A stretch of DNA of 64,000 nt from Chengkuizengella axinellae (GTDB taxonomy: Bacteria > Bacillota > Bacilli > Paenibacillales > KCTC-33759): contig NZ_JAVAMP010000002.1 of assembly GCF_030730905.1 (NCBI RefSeq), positions 682,001 through 746,000 on the forward strand, given 5' to 3'. Each line of letters begins with the position of its first letter. Position 1 is the stretch's first letter. The position numbers were made by a program, and so were the translations under genes. The notes beneath the pieces are model-generated. The model searched no databases and was not told the origin of the DNA. It saw only the letters and a program-made list of their open reading frames with translations. This document shows, piece after piece, positions 26,344 to 34,685 of this stretch.

Positions 26344-27195
26344 ATGACAATTAAACTTGGTAAAAAAATCGGTGAAGGTGGATGTTCTGAAGTTTTTGAA
26401 TGGGAAGGTAGCCAAAAATTAATCAAATTAGCAAAAGCAAATACAAACTTCGAAGCAATGAATAGAGAATATACTAATAATCGAATTGCATGGGATAATA
26501 ATCTTCCTGTTGCTCAACCCTTTGAGTTTAAGGAGTTTGATGGACGGCCGGGGATTGTATTTGAACGTATTTATGGAATTTCTTTGATGGAGCGTTTTTT
26601 AGGTCAGGCGATGAATGATATAAATAATCAAATAGGTTTTAGTGAAGAGATTACTCAAATTACTGCACGTTTGTTAAGTGAGATACATAAGATATCAGAT
26701 GTTACACTGCCATCATCTCAAAAAGAGAGTATAAAATATTCAATACATAGTACTGATTATTTAACCTTGAAAGAGAAAGAGGATGTTATATCCATACTAG
26801 ATTCTTTACCTTCGAAGAAATTGTTATGTCATGGTGATCCTAACCCAGGCAACATTTTGATTAGAAACGATGGCAAGTCAATTATGATAGATTGGATGAA
26901 TGCATCGATTGGAAACCCTGAGGCAGATTTAGCTGAATATATCATTATGATTAGATATGCCATATTGCCGCCTGATCTCCCAAAACAAGTTTTAGATTAT
27001 TTTGATTCAATTAGAGAAACTATGATTCAAACATTTATGGAGGAATATACCGGCTTAACTGGAATTACATATGATGAAGTTGTCCCATGGATTACGCCAA
27101 TGGCAGCACGGAAATTATCTGCTGATGCCATTTCAGAGGATGAGAAACAGTTATTGATTCAAGAGATTAGAAGGAACTTGGAAGCAGGCAATTGA
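26344..27195 (+). CDS. APH-family phosphotransferase, copy 2 (tandem duplicate)
   Basis: A 283-residue homologue of the previous gene, clearly similar along its whole length. It shares GEGGCSEVFEWEGS, CHGDPNPGNILI and the stretch IDWMNASIGNPEAD, and has the same ending with MAARKL. The differences are spread evenly, which points to an old duplication with both copies kept. The ATG after AAGGAG is preferred over an in-frame start 13 codons earlier. The stop overlaps a TTG that opens a 5'-truncated acetyltransferase frame. Confidence 0.82.
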   Translation: MTIKLGKKIGEGGCSEVFEWEGSQKLIKLAKANTNFEAMNREYTNNRIAWDNNLPVAQPFEFKEFDGRPGIVFERIYGISLMERFLGQAMNDINNQIGFSEEITQITARLLSEIHKISDVTLPSSQKESIKYSIHSTDYLTLKEKEDVISILDSLPSKKLLCHGDPNPGNILIRNDGKSIMIDWMNASIGNPEADLAEYIIMIRYAILPPDLPKQVLDYFDSIRETMIQTFMEEYTGLTGITYDEVVPWITPMAARKLSADAISEDEKQLLIQEIRRNLEAGN

Positions 27196-27479
27196 AAAAC
27201 TATGAAATTGCAGAAGATGATGGAAAAATAGTAGGATACTGTTTAGGTTTTGATCATTATACTTTTTACGCCAATGGAAGAGTATCATGGGTAGAGGAAA
27301 TAATGGTAGAGGAAAGTTATCGAAATAAAGGAATTGGGGCTAAATTAATGAACAGTGTCGAAGAATGGTCAGAAACAAGAGAGTCCAAACTAGTTGCTTT
27401 AGCTACAAGAAGGGCTGTACCTTTTTATAAAGCTCTAGATTATGTGGAATCAGCTTCTTATTTTAGGAAATTATTGTAA
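27192..27479 (+). CDS. N-terminally truncated GNAT acetyltransferase
   Basis: The frame holds the back part of a GNAT fold: DGKIVGYCLGF, EEIMVEESYRNKGIGAKLMN (the acetyl-CoA loop) and FYKALDYVESASYFRKLL. At 95 residues it lacks the first two helices and strands (about 40-50 residues). Upstream of the TTG start the sequence is already the tail of the kinase gene. It may be translated through the four-base overlap (TTGA), but the missing N-terminus makes activity doubtful. I read it as a GNAT gene whose front was removed when the kinase duplicate arrived. Confidence 0.55.
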   Translation: MKNYEIAEDDGKIVGYCLGFDHYTFYANGRVSWVEEIMVEESYRNKGIGAKLMNSVEEWSETRESKLVALATRRAVPFYKALDYVESASYFRKLL

Positions 27480-27512
27480 TTAGGAAAAACTTAGTGTCAA
27501 GGAGTAAAGAAA

Positions 27513-28126
27513 ATGAATAAATTAATATTTATATTGTTAAGTATATCAATATTCATTGTTTTTTCTTCAAACGCATTTGCATACAACAATAATAAAATAA
27601 CTGTGGAAGAGATGTATGATGAATTAGTAGAACAAGATATTCTTTATAATGACCTACATTTCGATCTTGAGAGCTTAGATAAAAGTGTAGAGCGTAGATG
27701 GGTTGCTTGGCATCTTGCATATGCTTTAAATATACACACAAATTATGATGAAAGCATTCAAACTTTTACAGATGTTCCTGTTAATTGGTTTTTTTATTAT
27801 TCTGTGGAGGCCCTAGTTAAACATAAAATCATCAATGGTATTGGGGATGGGACTTTCCAACCCAAATATAATATTACTCTTCAAGACTTTGCTATTATAA
27901 TGGTAAGAACACACGAGGTGTTAACTGGAATCCATCTTGAACAAAATATGACTTCTTCAGTTAGTGGAAATGTGTCTTCTTATGCACAACCATTGTTGCA
28001 TCAGCATTAGATCTAGAGTTAATGACTGAAAGAGAAGATTATACAGTCTCAGCAACTTTCGGTGATTTAGTATACGCCCTTTATATCATAAATGATAAGA
28101 TTGTTCCACTACCATCTAAGTTTTGA
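27513..28126 (+). pseudogene. SLH-domain surface protein with a frameshift
   Basis: The first 155 or so codons give a signal peptide (ends SSNAFA), a helical region, and S-layer homology sequence: FTDVPVNWFFYYSVEALVKHKIINGIGDGTFQP and LQDFAIIMVRTHEVL in order. The frame then hits TAG at about 28008-28010. In the -1 frame, homology continues (VASALDLELMTEREDYTVSATFGDLVYALY) to TGA at 28124-28126, the expected next SLH repeat. One lost base near 27985-27995 explains it. Intact, it would be about 204 residues and bind the cell wall through SLH. Confidence 0.75.
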
Positions 28127-28210
28127 TATTAATTGTCTCAGGTATGATTTTTTGTTATGTAAGGGTTGCATGCTGTGTACGTAATTGCTTAGATTTTATT
28201 TGGTTTATTT

Positions 28211-28396
28211 TTGACATTACATCATGCTTCAGATTATAGACAATCTATAAGTAAGTTAAATCAAAACATAGCTTCTTTTGGTTTAACATCCTCATTATGT
28301 GTATTAGATAATATCATTAGTATCTTCATCGTAACCTGTCTAGTTTACGTCATTATTCATTTTCGAAGGAAAATAAAACTAGTCAAAGATAAATGA
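28211..28396 (+). CDS. small hydrophobic reading frame, doubtful
   Basis: A 61-codon frame opening at TTG, with no ribosome site. The second half codes for one membrane-like helix and a basic tail (FRRKIKLVKDK). It sits between a broken gene and a terminator. It could be the end of a lost membrane protein; I would not rely on it. Confidence 0.2.
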   Translation: MTLHHASDYRQSISKLNQNIASFGLTSSLCVLDNIISIFIVTCLVYVIIHFRRKIKLVKDK

Positions 28397-28411
28397 GTTT
28401 TTACAACAGAC

Positions 28412-28443
28412 TAAGGCGCATTCTCTTTATGAGAAGCGCCTTA
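28412..28443. terminator. bidirectional terminator hairpin
   Basis: TAAGGCGC (28412-28419) pairs with GCGCCTTA (28436-28443), with an inner TTCTC/GAGAA helix. It lies between the SLH remnant and the convergent lipoprotein gene. Confidence 0.65.
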
Positions 28444-28452
28444 TTTGATAAG

Positions 28453-29139
28453 TTAATTTATTTTGTATAGAAGTAGTCCTTTATCACTTTCCTCTGTAGG
28501 AAAATGAATATAAAATCTATAGTCATTTTCTAATTGATAATAAAGACCGTAATTGTCATTTATTGGACTTATCCCTTCAGAATAGGGCTCTTCTCCGATT
28601 AATTCTTTGAATTGAGTTGGTGTCATTTTAAACTTTACTGTCATTGTTCTTACCTTATCTTCTGGATCAAAATAAAACGTACACCCATTATAATGATAAT
28701 ATAAACTCCCACTACTAATATCATTGCCTATTTTATCTGGTTCACCATATTTCTGTTCTATTTCTTGAATAGACATCCCTCTTGATACATCAACTCCTGG
28801 TAATTTGCCTGAACTTGCATCTTTTAATAGATTTGTATCAACAATTAAATTACAGCTAAGATCAGAAAATTCAAAAGTTTCATCTGTGTGTGGCTCTTCT
28901 GCAGCGGTATTGCTAGGATTTTCTGTTTCTTCAACATGAGATTCTGCAATGTTATCACTAGTGTTCAAGTTTTCCGCTTCTTCTGTAGTAGTTTCTGCAG
29001 TGTCATCCGTAATTAAACTTTCAGATTCTTTTTGATCAGTGCTTGGTTTGGATAAATTATTGTCTACATTACTGCATGCAGCTAACAATAGACTTAAACA
29101 TAATATGAGTGAAAGAATAGAGAACTTATACATACTCAT
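28453..29139 (-). CDS. lipoprotein with DUF4309-like domain
   Basis: A lipoprotein of 228 residues: signal peptide with lipobox LLAAC (Cys near 22). A Ser/Thr/Glu-rich linker of about 75 residues contains a near repeat (TAETTTEEAENLNTSDN and IAESHVEETENPSN). The C-terminal domain begins LLKDASSGKLPGVDVSRGMS and continues with IEQKYGEPDKI and YYHYNGCTFYFD, which resembles the DUF4309 domain of B. subtilis YjgB. It is probably anchored outside the membrane. Function unknown. AAAGGAGGC precedes the start. Confidence 0.72.
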   Translation of the reverse strand: MSMYKFSILSLILCLSLLLAACSNVDNNLSKPSTDQKESESLITDDTAETTTEEAENLNTSDNIAESHVEETENPSNTAAEEPHTDETFEFSDLSCNLIVDTNLLKDASSGKLPGVDVSRGMSIQEIEQKYGEPDKIGNDISSGSLYYHYNGCTFYFDPEDKVRTMTVKFKMTPTQFKELIGEEPYSEGISPINDNYGLYYQLENDYRFYIHFPTEESDKGLLLYKIN

Positions 29140-29313
29140 TAATAATGCCTCCTTTTAGTTGCATAAACACACTCCATGTATTGTAACATAGGTAGAACGA
29201 ATGAATTGAAAAAAAAGGAAAAAAAGCTAAAATATACGATGTGAAACTTGATTAATCTCATACATCCTTTTTTAGTCATAAAATAACAACAATAGTTTAT
29301 GTAACTTTCCATA

Positions 29314-30888
29314 TCATTCTTGATTTATATTTACTATTTTATAATGGATATACATGAAAGGAAGCCCAAATATCCACATTTTATGATCAGCTTCTAGATG
29401 ACCAACCTTCGATTCTCGAACAATAAAATGTTCCTGTAAAGGTAGCTTCATCAGATAATTCCCAATGGCTAAATAAATACCTACATCTGACCCAACATTT
29501 CCAATGGAGGACAAGTGCAGTGTTTGATTCTCTTCTTTAACACTAAGTATGCCAACCATTGTTGAAAATGGCAATGGAAGGGCTATATTCATATAAGGGA
29601 TTTCTTTTTTTTTATGCATTGAATAGATTGCCTTAAAAACAACTCGATTGTTTATTTTTCGAATCCAAGCACGAGGTTTAACGCGTCCGTCTTCATGTTC
29701 TGAGACTTTGATAATGTTTCCTTCCATTTTTACTGTGTGTTTTAGTAACGGTAAATTTAACTGTTGTATAAAATAACTAACGAGTTTAAAGGAATAAGCA
29801 AATGGAAGAAACCATCGCCTCCACTGAACTTTAGCGTATAGATTAAATTGTTCAGTCTGTTCATAAAAATCAATAATCGTTTGTGGGCATGAGGCTGATA
29901 CACCATAAAAAAACATATCATCTACCAAACCCTTCTCAAATTCGACAAGCTGAGGCTGATGCCACCTACCTCTAATTTTACTGATTGGAAAGGATTTTGG
30001 TTTATGCAAAGAGTCGGGTGTGAAGAAATGCCAGCTAAGTACTGTGAAAAAACCAAAAACAATCCCATTGCCCAAACCATGGGTTTGCAGCATGAACTGA
30101 ATGCTAATGTTCCAAAATCCGAATACATTCCCAACTACATAGAGTAAAGAGAGTATAATAGTCAAACAAACTGTACCAAATGATATGATCAAGGCTGCCT
30201 TTTGCAATTGACTAGCAAATTTCAATTTAAAGGTATGCCATAAAATGATATATAAACCACCAACATATAGTGTTACAGATAAAAGCTCTAACCAAGGAAA
30301 ATATGTAATACCTATCGCTTGCATCATTGGCATAATAAGCATAAGTGGAAAAAGGGTTCTAGGTAGTTTATTAAATCGTCCGAATAATCCAATAGAAACT
30401 GTAAGTAAAAATGCTGCGTAATGAAAATGAATGGCAGTAAGCCAAGTAATAATTGCTGTAAACCCTGTATCAATACCAGCAACAGATGCAAAAAACCATA
30501 ACCCTCCAATACTTAAATACATCATCCCAACATCGATCGCGATTTCTTCCCAATGTGTAAATCCTCTTGATAGAAATCTATTGATTCCACAATACGCAAC
30601 ATAGAAAGTATAAAGTAAATAAATCGATGCACCCAAGATGTCAATGATATAGATAGAATTGATTGTAACAGTCAATACAGATATCATCATAACCACTGTA
30701 AACAAATACGATGACTTAGAACGGTCTGGAAGCAGAGTATGCATCATCCATGGTACGTATAAAATTTGTGCTAAAGTTAACAAATGAAAATACCAAGGTT
30801 GATTACTAAAAAGAAAAACAAATAATAATAAAAAACCTCCTGCTATCAAATGTTTAGGAAGATGTTTTTGATTTAAAATATCCTTCAT
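29314..30888 (-). CDS. yndJ: YndJ-family membrane protein
   Basis: A protein of about 524 residues. The first 290 are nearly all membrane helices (ten or so), with conserved polar spots such as HWEEIAIDVGMMYLSIGGLWFF and HFHYAAFLL. The soluble C-terminal part includes MEGNIIKVSEHEDGRVKPRAW and ends with the membrane-proximal WIFGLPFMYIHYKIV. This layout and length match YndJ, a Bacillus family of unknown function. The start overlaps the end of the DUF4166 gene by 35 bases. It is the last gene of a three-gene leftward operon. Confidence 0.75.
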   Translation of the reverse strand: MKDILNQKHLPKHLIAGGFLLLFVFLFSNQPWYFHLLTLAQILYVPWMMHTLLPDRSKSSYLFTVVMMISVLTVTINSIYIIDILGASIYLLYTFYVAYCGINRFLSRGFTHWEEIAIDVGMMYLSIGGLWFFASVAGIDTGFTAIITWLTAIHFHYAAFLLTVSIGLFGRFNKLPRTLFPLMLIMPMMQAIGITYFPWLELLSVTLYVGGLYIILWHTFKLKFASQLQKAALIISFGTVCLTIILSLLYVVGNVFGFWNISIQFMLQTHGLGNGIVFGFFTVLSWHFFTPDSLHKPKSFPISKIRGRWHQPQLVEFEKGLVDDMFFYGVSASCPQTIIDFYEQTEQFNLYAKVQWRRWFLPFAYSFKLVSYFIQQLNLPLLKHTVKMEGNIIKVSEHEDGRVKPRAWIRKINNRVVFKAIYSMHKKKEIPYMNIALPLPFSTMVGILSVKEENQTLHLSSIGNVGSDVGIYLAIGNYLMKLPLQEHFIVRESKVGHLEADHKMWIFGLPFMYIHYKIVNINQE

Positions 30889-31465
30889 ATGCAATCAGCC
30901 TGCCTATAATAGAATTAGTGATTGAAACTTGAATGGTATAAACATTTCTAAAATCATCATACCCTTCTTCGACTTCTACACGCCCTTCCATCCATCTTGG
31001 AAGAGGAATCTCTAATTTACCCACAACTAGTTTCTGGCGACCAGAGTGAATAAAAAGACGACCATCTTGTGCAACTTGAAAGTTTAAATCCGAATAAAAA
31101 AGATGAGGCTCCCCTAAATAATCCTTCACAACCTTTTTGTCAGGATCTATCGACATAAGTGCATTAAAATGTCTTGTCACCTTAGGGAAATAGAAACTCC
31201 TTTGCCAATGGATTTCCTGTGCATTATTTGTACCTGATTGAACACTGTTCCGAATTGAAAATGGAATATTCCCTCCATGTTCTGGAAATAAAAATTTCCA
31301 TTTTGTGCTTAAACGAAGAAATATGGAAAGCCACTTTTTAGAATGAATGTTCTCCATGACACCCGTTGCCTCAAACGGTTCATTATCTGCAAAAAGATAG
31401 CGTTTTTGAAGCATAGGGTGCATAAGTTGAAAGTCTTGTCCAAGCAGCTGTTGATAAATATTCAT
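30854..31465 (-). CDS. DUF4166 domain protein
   Basis: A soluble protein of 203 residues, beginning IYQQLLGQDFQLMHPMLQKR and ending with an EGYDDFRNVYTIQVSITN-type strand; FPEHGGNIPFSIRN is a central motif. This fits DUF4166, which is often found beside YndJ-like proteins. The ATG after AAAGGAT is used, ten codons inside the longest frame. It lies two bases after the SRPBCC/DoxX gene stop and overlaps yndJ, so all three are probably translated together. Biochemical role unknown. Confidence 0.75.
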   Translation of the reverse strand: MNIYQQLLGQDFQLMHPMLQKRYLFADNEPFEATGVMENIHSKKWLSIFLRLSTKWKFLFPEHGGNIPFSIRNSVQSGTNNAQEIHWQRSFYFPKVTRHFNALMSIDPDKKVVKDYLGEPHLFYSDLNFQVAQDGRLFIHSGRQKLVVGKLEIPLPRWMEGRVEVEEGYDDFRNVYTIQVSITNSIIGRLIAYEGYFKSKTSS

Positions 31466-31467
31466 GT

Positions 31468-32433
31468 TCAGCGATCCTTTCTTGAGCGGATACATGATTT
31501 TGCTGTAGGTACATCATTCCCAACAATGAAAGCAATGCCAGATAGTATGAGTAATACAATCGTTAAACTTACTGGTGAGAATGGATGAATAAGAACAGAA
31601 GGACTTGCCCAAATCGCTAGTAATAAGAGTACTGGTAGTAAAAAACACTGTAATATTAGTAGTATTTTTTTCCGTCTAAAAACAAGCCACAACCCTCCAA
31701 ATGTAATTTCAAGTAAACCAATCATTTGAATGGCTAATGCTTCATTAATGAACGTAATTGGCGAAACAGAACGAAGCATAGCTATTTCTTCAGGATGTTT
31801 TGCTATTAGTTTAGGTACGAGTCCTTGATATATCCAAATAAATGAAAATGTATAGGATAGTAACCAATATATGAAAAACTGTGCATATTGAACTTTAGGA
31901 GAAAGTCCTTTTTCGATCCATCGTTTCAACACATCAAAGCTTAATGCAGTTGCCCATCCTATTGCAGGGCGAAAAAGAAATTTATCAAACCATAATCCAA
32001 ACCAGCCAAAGCGGACTTCATAATCGTATTGTGTAAGAAAACGAGTAGTTCCGGAGATTGGTTCATATTTCCAATACCCTTTTCCCTCTTTGATTAGAGA
32101 GATTTTCTGAGCGGTTCCAAAATGAAGGGAGGAGATTCTTGAACCGTCTTTCTCTTGGACATTGCTAACTGACTTACCCCAGCCAGTAATCGAAACCCCT
32201 AAACCAATATTAGTTTTATATAGAAAGGTTTGTGTTTCCTGTTCTTTTTCTGTGTATGTAATAGAAGAGAAACGTAAATCCCATTGTTCATGTAATTCAG
32301 GTGTCTGTGTGAATTCCCATACGTTTTCAATAGACGAATGGATTGGAAGTTCAACATAAATTAACTTTTTTTTCAAACTTTTCACCTCATCATTCATTGT
32401 ATCATATTTAGATTGAATGGTATCTCTAGTCAT
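31468..32433 (-). CDS. SRPBCC-domain protein fused to DoxX-like membrane domain
   Basis: A 321-residue two-part protein. Residues about 25-170 form an SRPBCC (START-like) ligand-binding fold, starting KLIYVELPIHSSIENVWEFTQ and including WGKSVSNVQE and RFLTQYDYEVRFGWFG. The C-terminal 130 residues contain four membrane helices of DoxX type (INEALAIQMIGLLEITFGGLWLVF). The first gene of the yndJ operon and divergent from the PucR-type gene 60 bases away. The ATG at 32433 has only a close AAGGA; a TTG at 32376 with GAGGTG upstream is an alternative start that still keeps the whole SRPBCC fold. Confidence 0.7.
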   Translation of the reverse strand: MTRDTIQSKYDTMNDEVKSLKKKLIYVELPIHSSIENVWEFTQTPELHEQWDLRFSSITYTEKEQETQTFLYKTNIGLGVSITGWGKSVSNVQEKDGSRISSLHFGTAQKISLIKEGKGYWKYEPISGTTRFLTQYDYEVRFGWFGLWFDKFLFRPAIGWATALSFDVLKRWIEKGLSPKVQYAQFFIYWLLSYTFSFIWIYQGLVPKLIAKHPEEIAMLRSVSPITFINEALAIQMIGLLEITFGGLWLVFRRKKILLILQCFLLPVLLLLAIWASPSVLIHPFSPVSLTIVLLILSGIAFIVGNDVPTAKSCIRSRKDR

Positions 32434-32492
32434 GATCCTTCTTGAATTGGAATATTCTAAACTATAGAAATGAGAATACGGGGGATGTTTCT

Positions 32493-33722
32493 ATGGAAGA
32501 TCATTTCCAACTAAAAATTATAGATATTTTAAAACGAAAGTACTTTAACAAGACAAGCATTGCTGCAGGACATAAAGGATTGAATAGAGTTGTAACATGG
32601 GTCCATGTAGTTGAAGTGACCAATATACGGAAGCTATTAAATGGACAAGAATTAATATTGTCTACAGGTTTAGGTTGGCAAGAAAATGAAGCCCTCTTTG
32701 TTTCTTTTATACAACAATTAATAGAAGCAGAGACATCAGGTTTATGCATTGAATTAGGCACTTATACTTCAGTCATTCCTCAGAAAGTGATTGAAATCGC
32801 TAATGAACATCATTTTCCTATCATTCTTTTTTTAGAAGAAGTTCCTTTTGTTAAAATTACACAAGACATTCACTTTTTACTAGTTAATCAACACTATTTG
32901 GAGGAGAAAAGAAAAGCAGAGGAAAATAGATGGTTGAGAGAGTGGTTAGAAGGCAGTCATAGTGAACAAGAAATTCATGAATATTTGGTTGAACAGACTT
33001 CGCATTTTAAACTACAAGGTGGTGTAGTTTGTATATATAGATTTCAAAGTTATGCAAATTCAAACAGTGATCATCGTTATTTTATAATGATATGCAGAAG
33101 CGCTTTTGAGCAGCATGGATTTAAGCTGTATGCAATAGAAGAAAGAAACGCTATGATCTTCCTATTGGTTAATATTCGCAATGAAAAGGACTGGAAAAGT
33201 AGAGTGGAAGCTTCTATTTATTGCTTAAGTAAAACTGAATATATCAAAAATTCGAATACATTTAAACCTACGATCGGTGTAGGAAAGTTTATGAAGAAGC
33301 TATCAACAATGAACGAAAGTTATCAAACCGCTATGGATGCTGTGAGAATAAAATCGAGATTAACGAATGATATACAGAGCTATTTTTATGATGACCTACA
33401 TATTTATCGTTTCATACTAATTCTTCATAAATATAGTAATCTTCAAACAACGGCACAAGAATATTTAAAGCCTATTATAGATTACGACAAGAAATACAAT
33501 GGTAAATTATTAGAAACGCTAAAAATTTATTTGGCATGCAATGGTTCAAAACAAGATACGGCTAAACGTTTATTTATAGTAAGACAAACTTTATATCACA
33601 GAATGAATAAATTAAAAGAGTTGATAGGGGATCATTTTTTGAATCATGATACAAGGTTAGCCATAGAATTTATGATCTTGGCATTTGAATATTTGCAAAG
33701 TTCTGAAGATAGTACCAAATAA
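32493..33722 (+). CDS. PucR-family transcriptional regulator
   Basis: A regulator of 409 residues. The N-terminal PucR domain (about 10-125) has AAGHKGLNRVVTWVHVVEVTNI and GQELILSTGLGW. A GGDEF-like middle section follows, and the C-terminal PucR HTH has YLACNGSKQDTAKRLFI followed by RQTLYHRMNKLKELIG. It is expected to activate or repress nucleobase catabolic genes in response to a pathway metabolite. It sits between the pyrimidine operon (upstream) and the semialdehyde dehydrogenase operon (downstream), both with a shared 17-base motif. ATG after GGGGGAT is preferred, 17 codons inside the longest frame. Confidence 0.88.
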   Translation: MEDHFQLKIIDILKRKYFNKTSIAAGHKGLNRVVTWVHVVEVTNIRKLLNGQELILSTGLGWQENEALFVSFIQQLIEAETSGLCIELGTYTSVIPQKVIEIANEHHFPIILFLEEVPFVKITQDIHFLLVNQHYLEEKRKAEENRWLREWLEGSHSEQEIHEYLVEQTSHFKLQGGVVCIYRFQSYANSNSDHRYFIMICRSAFEQHGFKLYAIEERNAMIFLLVNIRNEKDWKSRVEASIYCLSKTEYIKNSNTFKPTIGVGKFMKKLSTMNESYQTAMDAVRIKSRLTNDIQSYFYDDLHIYRFILILHKYSNLQTTAQEYLKPIIDYDKKYNGKLLETLKIYLACNGSKQDTAKRLFIVRQTLYHRMNKLKELIGDHFLNHDTRLAIEFMILAFEYLQSSEDSTK

Positions 33723-33736
33723 TCACATACTTTCAT

Positions 33737-34471
33737 TTATTTCACTCTATACCAATACTGATATACTTCCTTATATCCAATTTTAGAATATAACTTCAAC
33801 GCAGGTTTATTACTTAATACAACGGCCAAATAACTGTATTTTGCACCATGCTCCTTTCCCCAATGCAATAAATTTAATATTAACTGTTCACCAAATCCTT
33901 GATTTCTAAATTTAGGCTCTGTAATGATATCATATAACCCTATGTAATCTCTTTCAATCACCCCTAATCCACAAGCTACGATTTGATTTTCATCATATAA
34001 AGAAATAAAGCACTTTTTGGTCACTATATTGGATAACATTTGCTTCATAGTAGTTTTATGCTTTTCTACAACTTTATTCATTTTACAAAATGGATCAATC
34101 CAAATATTACTTAACTCTTCCATAATTTCAACATGATCAATGGTAGGTTCTTTTATTGTATTTAGATCTAATGTCTGAATACTTGTTGGGTCAATCAAGG
34201 AGTAACCTTGCTCTTCTAATCTCTCATCTAAAAGATGTGGCTTTGAAAAAGGTGTGATTTTAAAGATTGTATTTAACTTTTTGGTTGAATAAATATGTTC
34301 ACATTGTTTAATTTTAAGATTCAAATCGTAAGTAGAGTGTTGGAGAGTGTGAATACAATTTGCACGTTTTGTATATCCATTCGTAAAGCGTAAAGTCCAT
34401 CCATCATAGTACATAGTTTGCAGAGCTGGCCACTGGTTCAAAGATAATTCCTCTATAAAATAGTGATTCAT
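33737..34471 (-). CDS. GNAT N-acetyltransferase
   Basis: A 244-residue acetyltransferase. An N-terminal half of about 110 residues (NQWPALQTMYYDGWTLRF, GYTKRANC) precedes the GNAT core: ACGLGVIERDYIGLYDIIT, EPKFRNQGFGEQLILNLL and NKPALKLYSKIGYKEVYQYW. The long front half is typical of a Bacillales GNAT subfamily acting on small molecules. It converges with the PucR-type gene, 14 bases apart. AGGAGTG precedes the start. Acceptor unknown. Confidence 0.85.
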   Translation of the reverse strand: MNHYFIEELSLNQWPALQTMYYDGWTLRFTNGYTKRANCIHTLQHSTYDLNLKIKQCEHIYSTKKLNTIFKITPFSKPHLLDERLEEQGYSLIDPTSIQTLDLNTIKEPTIDHVEIMEELSNIWIDPFCKMNKVVEKHKTTMKQMLSNIVTKKCFISLYDENQIVACGLGVIERDYIGLYDIITEPKFRNQGFGEQLILNLLHWGKEHGAKYSYLAVVLSNKPALKLYSKIGYKEVYQYWYRVK

Positions 34472-34588
34472 TGAAGTTCACTCCTATTTAATATTTGTAT
34501 AATTATAATTAAAAAATAATATTTATTCAATCTTTTTTGAATCGAAAATGTTTTTTATCATTGTCACATTAAAAAGCCTATCTATTTT

Positions 34589-34605
34589 ACACTATGTCTA
34601 ATGAA
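34589..34605. promoter_or_regulatory. operator-like motif shared with 17985-18001
   Basis: ACACTATGTCTAATGAA differs at two of 17 positions from the element upstream of the pyrimidine operon. It lies about 80 bases before the dehydrogenase start, close to where a promoter would be. Confidence 0.5.
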
Positions 34606-34685
34606 AGGTTTTCCTAGATTAGAGATAATGAAAGTAAAGTTATTTTGTTTTTATTTTGGAGTTTGAAATAGGAGGTAGTCTGCAT

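Noticed and set aside
25427-27195. Aminoglycoside resistance genes
   Set aside because: The APH fold is certain but the family includes choline, homoserine, macrolide and many unknown kinases; nothing here identifies an antibiotic substrate.
34500-34685. cre site in front of the semialdehyde dehydrogenase operon
   Set aside because: I found no stretch here close to TGWAANCGNTNWCA.
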